Of a stretch of DNA of 64,000 nucleotides, positions 54,094 to 64,000 are shown piece after piece. A program made the translations under genes and the position numbers. The notes below the pieces were generated by a model. It was not told the origin of the DNA. It searched no databases and saw nothing but the letters and a program-made list of their open reading frames with translations. Source of the DNA: Terrimonas ferruginea DSM 30193 (GTDB lineage: Bacteria > Bacteroidota > Bacteroidia > Chitinophagales > Chitinophagaceae); the NCBI RefSeq assembly GCF_000425585.1, contig NZ_KE384400.1, positions 215,395 to 279,394 on the forward strand, read 5' to 3'. Each line of letters opens with the position of its first letter. Position 1 is the first letter of the stretch.

Positions 54094-57000
54094 TTATCTC
54101 AACAGGTTCACTGCGCCTTTGCGTTGCACGCGTGTACCATCTGTCATTATGATATCGATCACATACATGTACACACCGGAAGGTTGTTGCTTATTCTTGT
54201 GTGTACCGTTCCAGATACGATAACCACCATCAGCATCTCTTCCCGGATTCTTCACCTCGGCAATCTTCTCGCCCCATTGGTTGAAGATGGCTGCATGGAC
54301 ATCGCGGATGCTGTTACCATACACTTTCAGTTCATCGTTACGTCCGTCGTTATTCGGTGTGAATGTATTCGGAACGAAAATCTGATCCGTCACCGTTGTA
54401 CCTGTCACCGGCAGTGATTCAGCCGGCAGACATCCGCCGAGTGCGCGCACCCGCAGCGTTACGCTTTGTCCTGTCTGCAGACCGGTGATGGTATGTGTAA
54501 GACCTGATGCACCGGATGAAGGAATTGTCCAGGTGGTACCACCATCTGTTGTTACTTCATATCCCGTTGCGTTGGTGATGGCCTCCCAGCGGAAGCGTAT
54601 CTCATTTGTTCCTGCAAAATCTACTACCGCTACAGGTGTGGCCAGCGAAGGAAGTATGGTGATTTTCACTTCTTTTCTTGTCTGGCTGATACATCCGTTG
54701 AGGTTCGATTCCACGAAGTAAGAAACAGGTCCTGTTACGTTAGTGATCGTCCAGCTGCTGCCGGTGTGGAGCACCGTGCTGCTTGTTGCGGTAGCATACC
54801 ATCTGTACGTGGCACCTGCTGCAGGGCTTTGCACATTGAAGGTTACACTTGAACCAACGCAGGTTGACAATGAATCAGGCGTGATGACTACCGCCGGACC
54901 GGCACCGATCGTTACTTCTTTCGTGGTGTTGGCGATACAACCATCCTGTGCGATGATATTGAAGGCCACATCGTATGTTCCCGTGGCTGCATAGGTATGG
55001 GTCGGGTTCTGCGTGTTGGCCGTTGCACCATTGTCATCAAAGTTCCAGTTCCACACACCTATAGGAGTACTGTTCGCTGTTGATGCCGTACCGTTGAACT
55101 GAACGGCATTTCCAACGCAGCTTCCGGTAGTGGTGAAATCGATCACCGGAGACTCTAATACGCGGATATTCATATTCGTTTCCATTCTTGCATTACAGCC
55201 GTCAATCTCGGGGTGTGTAATGAAGATCGGAAGATTGTACTCCCCTGCCTGACTGATTACAAAATCCTGCTGGAGTGTATACTGATAGAACCATGTTCCG
55301 CTGATCAATACCGAGTCGGCCGGCACAGGATTGGTCTGAATGCTGTCTGCATGCGGTGTCAGTTGCGGCACCTGGCTCAGCAGCCATTCGATCTGCGTAG
55401 GTTTCACGGATGTCTGGAAGGTGAGGCGGAACGGTGTTCCTTTACAGGTGTATGGTGTAGAAGTACCATTCGGGTTGAACACGTTGGTCAGCGATGGTGT
55501 ACTGAACAGGTTGCGCACAGCGGTACCTGCGTTGTAACCATAACTTTCCACGCTGCCCAGACCGTAAGTGATGGCGGTGAAAGCAGAATCACTTTGTACA
55601 AACGTCTGACCGCGGGTAGCCGCCCAACGTTTAACTACCACTTTATAGCCGGGAACCACGTGATCGTAGACATGGTCAAATGTATTGCTTCCGTCGATGG
55701 TCAGCGAGTTAACGCCGTTGGAAGGAATGATCAGTGTTAAATACTGAACAGTAATTGCATATTGCGTGTTACGGTACAAGGCCACCTTATTGATACCCTG
55801 TTCGATCGGGCTGATGTAGATCATCTCCGGATCGAGTACGGCCGGGTTACCACACTCAGAGGTCGAAGACATAAACTGGGCTACCATAATCGGCTTGTCA
55901 GCCTCGATATAAGAAGCCTGGTTTGTATTGAATTGGTAGTAACGTCCGTCGATCAGGTTGGTTTGTACTACACCATTCACTTTCACTTCCGTTGAAGGAT
56001 CTTTTACCGACACCTTGAAGATGTTGGTATGCATGGTGCTTGCCGAAGCTGAAGCCGATGTAGGAGCAGTAAGGTAACGTTTACCCCAAGCCCTGTACGG
56101 GAAGTTCTGCTGAATGATGTTATCACCGTTCAGTACAGGCACACCATCCGTACAACCGATAGCAGTACGTCCGCTTCCGGAGAACATGGCGATCGGATAA
56201 CACTTGCCATTTTCGTTGGCAACAGATTTCACAATACTACCTGTCATATCGTAGCCCTGGTTGCTCGAAAATTTCTCACCGATCACCTGGTATACTTCGC
56301 CCTTATTCAGCCGGACAGTGAATGTCTCACCGCTGGAACGTCCACCTCTTGTTGGATTAGAAGGTGTGATCTGTACTACCGTGCTATCATAAGCAGCTAC
56401 TACATAGAACCATGAATAAGAATCCCCCGTATAAGCCTGCTTGGATGTTAACGCATAATATTCGTAGCCATAAGTGCCTGTTGGCATCAGCATGGTTGCA
56501 CCTGAACTTGCACTCGAATAAATGTGAGCATAAGCGGTTATCGGTTGATCACTCTGAATGCTGATACCTTTATCAGACAACCCTTCTTCCAGCAAACGGG
56601 AATCATAGAGCCCCTGCTTCGGCATGAAGTCGGAAGCGATTACCGTGTTAGCCGGTACTGTATAGGTTTTAATAAATGGCGTACCATACACACGTACAGT
56701 TACATTGGCCGGTGTAGCACCTGCGCCCAGGTAAAGTACAAGTTCCTGGCTATTGTTACCGGTCATGTAATACTGGTGACCATAGCCCACCCAGAATTGT
56801 GTACCGGTGTTGCTGGCCTCCGAAGGATCGAGTACGATCGGTGGCGGCGGCGGTGTGGTGCCATCGGTGAGACCGGTATATTTATCAAATGTTGTCAGGT
56901 TATCTTCCCTGATAATATTCAGCAGATCGTCTACCGTACTTGTCGCAGACACTTCCCATGTGTTGGCAGCATTGGTCCGTCCCAGTTTCACCTGGCTTTG

Positions 57001-60000
57001 GCGGGCAATGAAACCTTGCCATGAGTCGATATAGAATTGTTCCACTTTATGACCTGTAGGTGCAGTGCCGGTATGATCAAAGTCTGTATAGAAATACATG
57101 TAGTTCTGACCAGGCGCCAGCGACGTTGGTTGTACGCCGGAGTAACGGCGACCGGTTACGGTTGACGGTACAACACTTCCCCACGAGATCTTGGTTACCG
57201 TATCTGTTCCCAGCATAAATACCTGGGTGGTGTTGGCAACAGGTGCCGCAGGAATCGCCGTTAATGCAACAGGTACAGAAGTGGGCAGGAATTCATAGGC
57301 ACCGAGGTCAGGTACACCGGCAGTGAGTGTTGTCGGACGCGCAGCACCGTTGATGTCAGTAGCGTTATCCGCCATTTGCACACCACGGCCATGAATAGCC
57401 CATACGTTGGGGCTTGCCAGATCCGGTTGCAGATCGTCAGATGCACCCGAGAATGCAGGCTGATAAACGATCGAGTTGAGATCCCATGCCACAGCATTGC
57501 GCCATGCCGGCAGGTCGGCCAGAATGGTTGTTCCGGTACGGATCAGCGTGGTGCCGCTCGTATAGAACATATTGTAGTCACTATAGATAAAGCGTGGGTT
57601 CGGCATATCCAGTATCCATCCGCCATTGGTATGACTGAAGATATTGTTCACCAGGTATGTCTGACCCGCTGTGCCTGCTGTCTGGTTGAAATAGCCGACA
57701 ATATTCGTAGCGCTTGCCGCAGACGTGGCAGCATTCTGAACCGTATTGTTATAATAACGGATACCACCGGTAGTAGTACTATAGATACCATAAGCAGTAG
57801 CTCCGCTTGTCGCAACAGCAATCACGTTATTAGCGGCTTTGGCGTATGTACAGGACGTAACATACAGACCATATTGGTTACCCGTATTGGTACCGCTGGC
57901 AATTATCTTATTGTTGGAGAACTCGCCTTTGTCGTTGGCCGCGGCCTGGTTGCCGGTAAGATAAATACCATAGGTGGTCACACCGCTGCTGATAATATCG
58001 ATTCTGTTGTTACTGATGCCATAAGCAGAGTCGCAATTAGTTGAATAGATACCATAAGAGCTTGTATTCTGAACACCGGAACGTGTGATGGTATTCTTGC
58101 GAATGGATACATCGTTGAGGTTACCCGCATAGATACCATAGTAATAAGAACCGGTTACTTTGTTGCTGTCGATGGCTACGCGAACCGGTACTTTGGTTGT
58201 AGAACCGGACAGGTAAACACCGGAAGAACCATTGGTGATCGTGTTGCCTTTTACGACCAGGTCGCTACCGGTCAATGTTTCACCAAATACGCCCACCACT
58301 GTTGTGGACGTGCTGGAAGATGCAGGAACATTGATCACGCAATTAACGATGCTGTCATAGGCGGCAGTGGCGGCAAATTGCACCGCACGTCCGTTGGTGG
58401 CGCTCTGCGCAACGATGGTCATGTTGCGGAATGTTACATACACCGCGCTGTCGAGCAACAGGGTATAATTATTCGCCGTAGTACCATCATAAGTCAATGT
58501 TACAGAAGCAGGGTTGCCATTCTGGCTCATGAAAGTAATGGTACTGCTTTCGTTGGCACCGTAGATTTTAGGAATACGTACCTGCTCGTTGTAGGTACCA
58601 GGTACGGCATGGAAACGAACCGAACCAGTGATACCGCACTGCATGGCCGCAACCGCTTCGTTGAATGTCTGGAAGTTGGTACCACCGGTGGCCACGGCCG
58701 GGTCAATGGTATAGTCACCTGCCAGCAACATCGGGTTGAAGCTGATTTGTACGCTTGTTGAATTGGCCACACCTGTACCGCACACGACTACTGCACGGAA
58801 GTAACCCGCAGCGCTTTGCAGTGTGTATTCGAATTCAGGACTGTAAAGGCTGTCGCTGATATCGGTCCAGGGACCTGTAGCGCTTTCAGCTACCTGCCAT
58901 ACATAGCGCTGGAATCCACCAACGCTGTTGCCTGTCAATGTCAGCTGGATCGAAGAACCAAGGCAAAGACCCGAGGCGGGACTTACCACGGCAACACCTG
59001 GCGTCGGTGGTGCCGTACAGGGAATAACGATAAATTCGTAAGCACCGGGGTCAGGTGTGGTGGTGCTGCGCGGTGTGCCTTCGATGTCGGTAAGTATACC
59101 GGCAGGCGCACCTTTATCATCCAATGTAGCCTGTGTCGGACGGAAGTTACCGGCAGCAGGGTTGGTATAGATCGGATCGTCAGTACGGCTGTTTGCATCC
59201 TGCGAAGTAGTGTTCTGCCATGCAGTCAATGTAGCCTGTGCTGCACCGGATGCATAACCAAAATTGCTGGCACCGGCCGCGCCATTTACCAGCACGTTGT
59301 TGTTATCCGAGGTAAATGCCGTGAGCGCAGTGCTGAAGTACATACCATACTTCGCACCTGTACCACCGCGGCTGATGGTGATAATATTGTTACGCACCTG
59401 GATGCCATCCGCTTCTGTTATCTGATACAAGCCATACGTAACGTTAGTCGATGTATTGGCAGTATTATCAAATGACAGCGTGTTGTGCAGATAGCGCGCA
59501 TTGTTCGATGAACTGTTATAGAAACCGTAGATCGTACCCGCGCCGTTGAAGTCGTACAGAAGGTTGTTCGCAATACGCGTAGGCGCATTCGAAGGAGCAT
59601 CATTGGCCGTCAGGTAAATACCATACATAGCGCTGGTATTGGTTGGAGCACCGGTAAACGGACTATGGATACGGTTGCCGGAAATCAGCGAGTTATTGCT
59701 TGTTCCGGTATGATAGATACCATAGAAGGTTGTTACCGCCGTACGTGACAAACGGTTGATGATATTATTCTGGATCACCAGGTTGGTAGAGATACCGGCA
59801 TAAATACCATAACTGTAGAAGTCTGTTATTTTATTACCGATAAACTTGTTGCCAACGGAAGGTGTTGCGGCTACACCCATTTGGGTAATGCCATAGTAAC
59901 CACCGGAGATCTCGTTGTTTTCAAACAGGTTGTTGTCACAGAAGGTGGCACCGGAAGTGGTAGCGCCGGTTGCAGACGAACTGATGATGATACCTGCGAA

Positions 60001-63000
60001 GTTTACGGTCGTTGCAGTATTGTTAAGAATCAGGCGGCATTTGCGGAAGGTGTTGTTGTCCGCGTTGTTGGTCATGAATACGCCCCATCCATATGTACCG
60101 GTTCCGGTGGCATCGATCACGAGGCTGTCGAACGTTACATAATCCGTGCGACGCAGACCGATTACGGAACGCGCATCGGCAACAGAAGAACTGAACTGGA
60201 TCGTGTTGCCATTACCATTAAATGTGATGGTATTAACGGCAGAGCTTCCGGGAATTGTATCGAGCAGGAATTGTTCAACATAAGGACCGCTCATCGGTTC
60301 TACGTTGAATACGACAGGACCGGTGATACCGCAGGCCAATGCCGCTTTCACTTCGGTGAAATTCAGGAAGTCGGCGCCGCCGTTCTGGTCAATCACATAG
60401 GTACCGCCAGGCAGTGCAGGATTTACTGCCAGCAGCACAGGTGTGGAAGTGACCGAGTTGCCGCTACAGGTTACTACGCAACGGTAGTAGAAATTAGAAG
60501 TAGCCGTTACGGTAAATGACGGGTTGGTCAATACACCGCTCACGGGAGCATAAGTACCGTTGATCGTTGTGGAAGCTTCCCACTGATAGGTCTGCCCGTC
60601 ACCGGTTGAATGACCGTCAAGACCCAGGGTAACGAGTGAGTTTTCACAAACCGGCGTTTCGGTAACAGTAGAAACACCTGGCGTAGGCGGGCTTGCGCAC
60701 ACGGGAGGTGCAAATTCAAACGCACCGATATCAGGTGTGGTGGCACTACGTGCCGCACCACGGATATCTACAGTGATCGCCGGCGTTACAGGAGCACCAC
60801 GGTCATTGATTGAGGCGTTGGCCGGCTCAAAATTACCGGTGGCTATATCAACATATAAAGGATCATTGGAATAAGAGTTCGCATCTTTGCCCGTAGCTGC
60901 CTGCCAGGCCGCCAGGGTAGAATAGTTGCTCGCCCCCACATATCCCACGTAATTGTCACCCGTAGTAGTGAAATAATAGAAGTTATTATTGTCTGAAGTA
61001 TAGGTTGTACTGGCTTCGTTCATATACAAAGCATACTTAGCCACACCGGGATTCTCCCGCGAAATGGTAAACATGTTGTTGCGGATCTGCAGGTCAGAAG
61101 CAGCCGTGGTCTGATAGAAACCGCGGATAATATCGCTGGTGCCGGTAGATGCGCCATCCAGGTGGATGGTGTTGTGATAATACAAAGCCAGGTCGGAACT
61201 TGTGTTGTAGATACCGTACACGCTGCCGCTACCGGTCAGGTTGTGGATCAGGTTGTTGGCCACCACGTTCTCTCTTCCGGAAAGTGCGTCTACCGCCGTA
61301 AAGTAGATACCGTAGAACACGCTTGTGCTGGTCGGAGCGCCACCGAACGGATTGCGGATCGTGTTGCGGGTAATCCGGGCAGAAGCACTCACACCTGTAA
61401 GATAAATACCATAGTGAGTAGAAACGGTTGTGCGGGCAGGACGTTCAAACAGGTTACTGTCGATCATTGCATCAAACGAACCATTTACATACAAACCATA
61501 AATGTAATAATCACGGATCTTGTTGCGGGTGATCTTGTTCCATGAGTTAAACGCAGAACCGCTGTTTGCCACCATGGTCATACCATAGTAACCGCCGGTG
61601 ATGGTATTGTTATCAATGGTGTTGCCATCACAATTGGCATCGCCGGTTGTGGTTGGAGAAGTTGTTGAATTGCTGATGGCGATACCTGCGGAATTCGCAG
61701 CCGTAGTGCTGGTTACTTCCACATTAATGGTACAATTGCGGATCGTGTTGCTGTCTGCACTATTGGTCAGGTGAATACCCCAGCCGTAAGTAGCAGAGGA
61801 AGTACCGGCGACGATGGTCAGGTCCTGGATCGTTACGTGATCGGTACCATTGAGGCGGATCACCGCGCGGTCAGCAGAAGTCGGCGCGGCAAAGGCAAGC
61901 GTGTTGCCATTGCCACGGAAGGTAACCGTGTTCACAGACGAGGCACCCGGAATTTCATCCATGATCAGTTGCTCGTTGTAAGGTCCGGTAGCCGCCACCA
62001 CATCAATTATCACCGCCGCAGAGATACCACAACGCAGCGCATTGTTCGCGTCGTTGAATGATTGGAAGTTGGTACCGCCTGTAGCCACACCCGAATTGAT
62101 GGTGTAGTTACCTGCCATGCCCGGAGGCGTGATCACATCCAGCGGAGCGGAAGGCACCGCTGTATTCCCGTTACAGGAAACCATGATCCGGTAAGAAGTT
62201 GTTACCGACTGAGTCAGGCTGAGCGTTGTATTGGTAGCGCCCGCAATATCTGTCCAGCCGCTGCCTGTGTTACGCTGCCATTGATAAGTAAGACCTGCGC
62301 CTATCGATCCGCCTGTGAATCCAAGCGTGAAAGTAGTGCCGGTACATACGGGACTTTGTGTAGTAGTAACGGTGCCTGGAACCGGCGGGTTAACGCATCC
62401 TACAGGAGCAAATTCGTACGCACCGATATCCGGTGTGGTCGTGCTCCTTGTTGTACCTGCGATATCCGTTGTAATACCAACGGGCGCACCAAGGTTGTCC
62501 ATGGCAGCATTGTTGGGAAAATAGAAACCGCTGTTCGGATCGAGGAACTGTGGATCTACCGATACGGAGGCAGCATCCTGCGTGGTGGCTGTTCTCCAGT
62601 CCGCCAACGTTGCGAGACTGGTTGCATTAAAGTACCCAACCGCCGCAGAAGAGCCGTTAATGAAAAAGTTGTTGTTATTGGAAACAAAGGTCGTAGTCGC
62701 CGTATTCATATAAATGGCCGTGATCACACCGGTGCCACCACGATTGAGTGCAACAATGTTGTTTCTAAATTCAATGCCTGCGGCCAATGTTGTCTGGTAA
62801 AAACCACGGATCAGATCTGTTGAGGTGGAGCCTGGTCTGTCTACGGAGATAGTATTGTGATAATAACGCACATAATCGGAACTGGCGTTGTAGAAACCAT
62901 AAATAAAGCCACCACCGTTCATGTCATAGATCAGGTTATTGCTCACGAGGTTCTCATTACCGCTCGCACCATCTGCACCTGTCATGTATACTACATACAC

Positions 63001-64000
63001 ATCGCCGGCCGCAGCCTGGTTGCTGCCATAAGGGTTGTGAAGGCGGTTGGCGGAAAACCGTGTACCAGTGGTAACGCCGGTGTAATAAACCATGTATACC
63101 GTTGTACCGGCCGTACGTGTCGGGCGTTCGAGGTCATTGCCTTCGATCACGAGTTTATTGGTACCGGTCGAATAAATACCGTAGTAGTAGAAATCGGTCA
63201 CTTTGTTGTTGCGTACGGTGTTATTCTGGATCTGGTTACCTGCCGTAGTCGTACCCATTACGGTGATGCCATAGTAACCACCGCGTACTGTGTTGTTTTC
63301 GATCAGGTTGCCATCGCTGAGAGAGCCCGCAGTAGTGGCCGAGGTGGCACTGCCGCTGACGGCAATACCGGCAAAGTTGGTAGAAGTAGTAGTGACATTG
63401 GCATCGATCGTACAACGGCGGATCGTGTTGGAGTCCGCGCCGTTGATCAGCTGGATACCAAAACCATAGGTACCGGCAGAGGCAACGATATTGAAGCTGT
63501 CGATTGTTACGTGGTCGGTTCCATTGAGTTTGATCACCGCGCGCTCGTTGGTATTGGCCGACGCAAATGCGAGCGTGTTGCCATTACCATTGAAGGTGAT
63601 CGTGTTGGTTGCAGAGGTTCCGGCTACTTCCGGAAGGATCATTTGTTCGTTGTAAGTAGCATTGACCGTTACCACGTTGAATACAACAGGCCCCTGTATA
63701 CCGCAGGTAAGCGCTGTCACCACGTCGGTAAAATTATTGAAGTTGCTGCCCAGTGTGGGTGCAGCTGAGTTGATCGTATATGTACCACCCGGCAGTCCCG
63801 CATAACCGGTAACCGCTATCGGCGTGGAGTAGGCAGTATTGCCGCTACAGGTAACAGCAGCGCGGTAATAAGTAACACCGGCCGGTGCGTTGAACGTGGC
63901 GCCCGGCGTGGTTTGCGAAGATCCGACATTGGTAAACGGACCACCGGCTGCGGCAGATGTCTGCCATTGATAAGTCTGGCCCGTACCGAAAGAGTTACCC
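54094..64000 (-). CDS. Giant modular beta-helix surface protein with type B T9SS sorting domain (5' end outside window)
   Basis: The frame is open from 54094 through the right edge, more than 3,300 codons; the start is not in the window. It contains at least four tandem modules of about 565 residues (1.7 kb), beginning near 63.8, 62.1, 60.4 and 58.7 kb. Each has a Y-T-I-N/D .. NF..F..A..AL.CGI..PV lead-in, a right-handed parallel beta-helix (pectate-lyase-like repeats such as SNTIRRCTI, NNTVRGGYYGI, YYGIYS) and a DIGAYEF tail. The first three in-window modules end in an Ig-like domain (QTYQW .. CSGN). An Ig-like remnant at the edge implies a further module. Then come an IgGFc-like domain (about 56.8-55.4 kb), a PKD domain, an Fn3-like domain and a type B C-terminal sorting domain (VPNTFTPNNDGRNDELKVYG .. 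IFNQWGEKI). A surface adhesin or glycan-binding fibre exported by T9SS is inferred. No catalytic motif was identified in the helices. Confidence 0.92.
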   Translation of the reverse strand, partial: GNSFGTGQTYQWQTSAAAGGPFTNVGSSQTTPGATFNAPAGVTYYRAAVTCSGNTAYSTPIAVTGYAGLPGGTYTINSAAPTLGSNFNNFTDVVTALTCGIQGPVVFNVVTVNATYNEQMILPEVAGTSATNTITFNGNGNTLAFASANTNERAVIKLNGTDHVTIDSFNIVASAGTYGFGIQLINGADSNTIRRCTIDANVTTTSTNFAGIAVSGSATSATTAGSLSDGNLIENNTVRGGYYGITVMGTTTAGNQIQNNTVRNNKVTDFYYYGIYSTGTNKLVIEGNDLERPTRTAGTTVYMVYYTGVTTGTRFSANRLHNPYGSNQAAAGDVYVVYMTGADGASGNENLVSNNLIYDMNGGGFIYGFYNASSDYVRYYHNTISVDRPGSTSTDLIRGFYQTTLAAGIEFRNNIVALNRGGTGVITAIYMNTATTTFVSNNNNFFINGSSAAVGYFNATSLATLADWRTATTQDAASVSVDPQFLDPNSGFYFPNNAAMDNLGAPVGITTDIAGTTRSTTTPDIGAYEFAPVGCVNPPVPGTVTTTQSPVCTGTTFTLGFTGGSIGAGLTYQWQRNTGSGWTDIAGATNTTLSLTQSVTTSYRIMVSCNGNTAVPSAPLDVITPPGMAGNYTINSGVATGGTNFQSFNDANNALRCGISAAVIIDVVAATGPYNEQLIMDEIPGASSVNTVTFRGNGNTLAFAAPTSADRAVIRLNGTDHVTIQDLTIVAGTSSATYGWGIHLTNSADSNTIRNCTINVEVTSTTAANSAGIAISNSTTSPTTTGDANCDGNTIDNNTITGGYYGMTMVANSGSAFNSWNKITRNKIRDYYIYGLYVNGSFDAMIDSNLFERPARTTVSTHYGIYLTGVSASARITRNTIRNPFGGAPTSTSVFYGIYFTAVDALSGRENVVANNLIHNLTGSGSVYGIYNTSSDLALYYHNTIHLDGASTGTSDIIRGFYQTTAASDLQIRNNMFTISRENPGVAKYALYMNEASTTYTSDNNNFYYFTTTGDNYVGYVGASNYSTLAAWQAATGKDANSYSNDPLYVDIATGNFEPANASINDRGAPVTPAITVDIRGAARSATTPDIGAFEFAPPVCASPPTPGVSTVTETPVCENSLVTLGLDGHSTGDGQTYQWEASTTINGTYAPVSGVLTNPSFTVTATSNFYYRCVVTCSGNSVTSTPVLLAVNPALPGGTYVIDQNGGADFLNFTEVKAALACGITGPVVFNVEPMSGPYVEQFLLDTIPGSSAVNTITFNGNGNTIQFSSSVADARSVIGLRRTDYVTFDSLVIDATGTGTYGWGVFMTNNADNNTFRKCRLILNNTATTVNFAGIIISSSATGATTSGATFCDNNLFENNEISGGYYGITQMGVAATPSVGNKFIGNKITDFYSYGIYAGISTNLVIQNNIINRLSRTAVTTFYGIYHTGTSNNSLISGNRIHSPFTGAPTNTSAMYGIYLTANDAPSNAPTRIANNLLYDFNGAGTIYGFYNSSSNNARYLHNTLSFDNTANTSTNVTYGLYQITEADGIQVRNNIITISRGGTGAKYGMYFSTALTAFTSDNNNVLVNGAAGASNFGYASGAAQATLTAWQNTTSQDANSRTDDPIYTNPAAGNFRPTQATLDDKGAPAGILTDIEGTPRSTTTPDPGAYEFIVIPCTAPPTPGVAVVSPASGLCLGSSIQLTLTGNSVGGFQRYVWQVAESATGPWTDISDSLYSPEFEYTLQSAAGYFRAVVVCGTGVANSTSVQISFNPMLLAGDYTIDPAVATGGTNFQTFNEAVAAMQCGITGSVRFHAVPGTYNEQVRIPKIYGANESSTITFMSQNGNPASVTLTYDGTTANNYTLLLDSAVYVTFRNMTIVAQSATNGRAVQFAATAAYDSIVNCVINVPASSSTSTTVVGVFGETLTGSDLVVKGNTITNGSSGVYLSGSTTKVPVRVAIDSNKVTGSYYYGIYAGNLNDVSIRKNTITRSGVQNTSSYGIYSTNCDSAYGISNNRIDIISSGVTTYGIYLTGNQAAANDKGEFSNNKIIASGTNTGNQYGLYVTSCTYAKAANNVIAVATSGATAYGIYSTTTGGIRYYNNTVQNAATSAASATNIVGYFNQTAGTAGQTYLVNNIFSHTNGGWILDMPNPRFIYSDYNMFYTSGTTLIRTGTTILADLPAWRNAVAWDLNSIVYQPAFSGASDDLQPDLASPNVWAIHGRGVQMADNATDINGAARPTTLTAGVPDLGAYEFLPTSVPVALTAIPAAPVANTTQVFMLGTDTVTKISWGSVVPSTVTGRRYSGVQPTSLAPGQNYMYFYTDFDHTGTAPTGHKVEQFYIDSWQGFIARQSQVKLGRTNAANTWEVSATSTVDDLLNIIREDNLTTFDKYTGLTDGTTPPPPPIVLDPSEASNTGTQFWVGYGHQYYMTGNNSQELVLYLGAGATPANVTVRVYGTPFIKTYTVPANTVIASDFMPKQGLYDSRLLEEGLSDKGISIQSDQPITAYAHIYSSASSGATMLMPTGTYGYEYYALTSKQAYTGDSYSWFYVVAAYDSTVVQITPSNPTRGGRSSGETFTVRLNKGEVYQVIGEKFSSNQGYDMTGSIVKSVANENGKCYPIAMFSGSGRTAIGCTDGVPVLNGDNIIQQNFPYRAWGKRYLTAPTSASASASTMHTNIFKVSVKDPSTEVKVNGVVQTNLIDGRYYQFNTNQASYIEADKPIMVAQFMSSTSECGNPAVLDPEMIYISPIEQGINKVALYRNTQYAITVQYLTLIIPSNGVNSLTIDGSNTFDHVYDHVVPGYKVVVKRWAATRGQTFVQSDSAFTAITYGLGSVESYGYNAGTAVRNLFSTPSLTNVFNPNGTSTPYTCKGTPFRLTFQTSVKPTQIEWLLSQVPQLTPHADSIQTNPVPADSVLISGTWFYQYTLQQDFVISQAGEYNLPIFITHPEIDGCNARMETNMNIRVLESPVIDFTTTGSCVGNAVQFNGTASTANSTPIGVWNWNFDDNGATANTQNPTHTYAATGTYDVAFNIIAQDGCIANTTKEVTIGAGPAVVITPDSLSTCVGSSVTFNVQSPAAGATYRWYATATSSTVLHTGSSWTITNVTGPVSYFVESNLNGCISQTRKEVKITILPSLATPVAVVDFAGTNEIRFRWEAITNATGYEVTTDGGTTWTIPSSGASGLTHTITGLQTGQSVTLRVRALGGCLPAESLPVTGTTVTDQIFVPNTFTPNNDGRNDELKVYGNSIRDVHAAIFNQWGEKIAEVKNPGRDADGGYRIWNGTHKNKQQPSGVYMYVIDIIMTDGTRVQRKGAVNLLR

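Overview
The window looks like chromosomal DNA of a Bacteroidota bacterium, most likely a chitinophagaceal relative. The grounds are: Bacteroidota-type promoters (TTTG, about 19 bases, TAnnTTTG) before several genes; no clear Shine-Dalgarno sites; signal peptides ending in xAQ or GQ; type IX secretion (T9SS) genes with giant cargo proteins carrying 'gliding motility-associated' C-terminal domains; PorP/SprF proteins; and DUF4476 and A2M families typical of the phylum. The family-level placement is inference. No rRNA, tRNA, transposase, prophage or CRISPR array was seen.

Layout. 0-6 kb: malic enzyme (maeB), an MlaE/MlaF-type lipid ABC transporter, sucD and a DUF4476 protein. 6.4-12.5 kb: a 2,021-residue alpha-2-macroglobulin with an intact thioester motif. 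12.7-17.1 kb: a DAO-type flavoprotein, a small lipoprotein, aspS and a methyltransferase-like protein. 17.3-22.5 kb: a surface-glycan-like cluster (methyltransferase, two divergent paralogous GT4 glycosyltransferases, an MsbA-type ABC exporter). 22.5-30.4 kb: a membrane-anchored trypsin-like protease, a lipoprotein esterase, the circularly permuted ATP-grasp / alpha-E / transglutaminase operon, rarA and a GNAT acetyltransferase. 30.5-38.2 kb: outer-membrane and envelope proteins, a possible structured RNA, and uvrA. 38.2-42.6 kb: a methionine operon (metY-metX-hom). It is preceded by a class I SAM riboswitch with its terminator, then by a second promoter and a 25-codon cysteine-rich leader peptide. 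42.6-43.6 kb: four tandem copies of a roughly 213-bp non-coding repeat built around palindromes, ending in a 32-bp perfect palindrome. 43.6-64 kb: a sugar-nucleotide epimerase and a T9SS cassette, all on the minus strand. The cassette holds two PorP/SprF proteins, a PorE-like TPR/propeller/OmpA protein, and two giant type-B-CTD surface proteins; the larger is at least 3,300 residues and runs off the right edge.

Two features run through the window. First, many intergenic gaps are filled with short degenerate repeats that keep a strict 7-bp phase (ATTSACS, xxxTAAG, TTACTTA and TTTGAAT flavours). Second, a 20-bp palindrome, GGTTCGTGTATACACGAACC, recurs far apart. The best candidates for undescribed biology are the two-layer (SAM aptamer plus Cys-rich leader peptide) control of the met operon, the 213-bp palindromic array, and the 7-bp-phased intergenic DNA.
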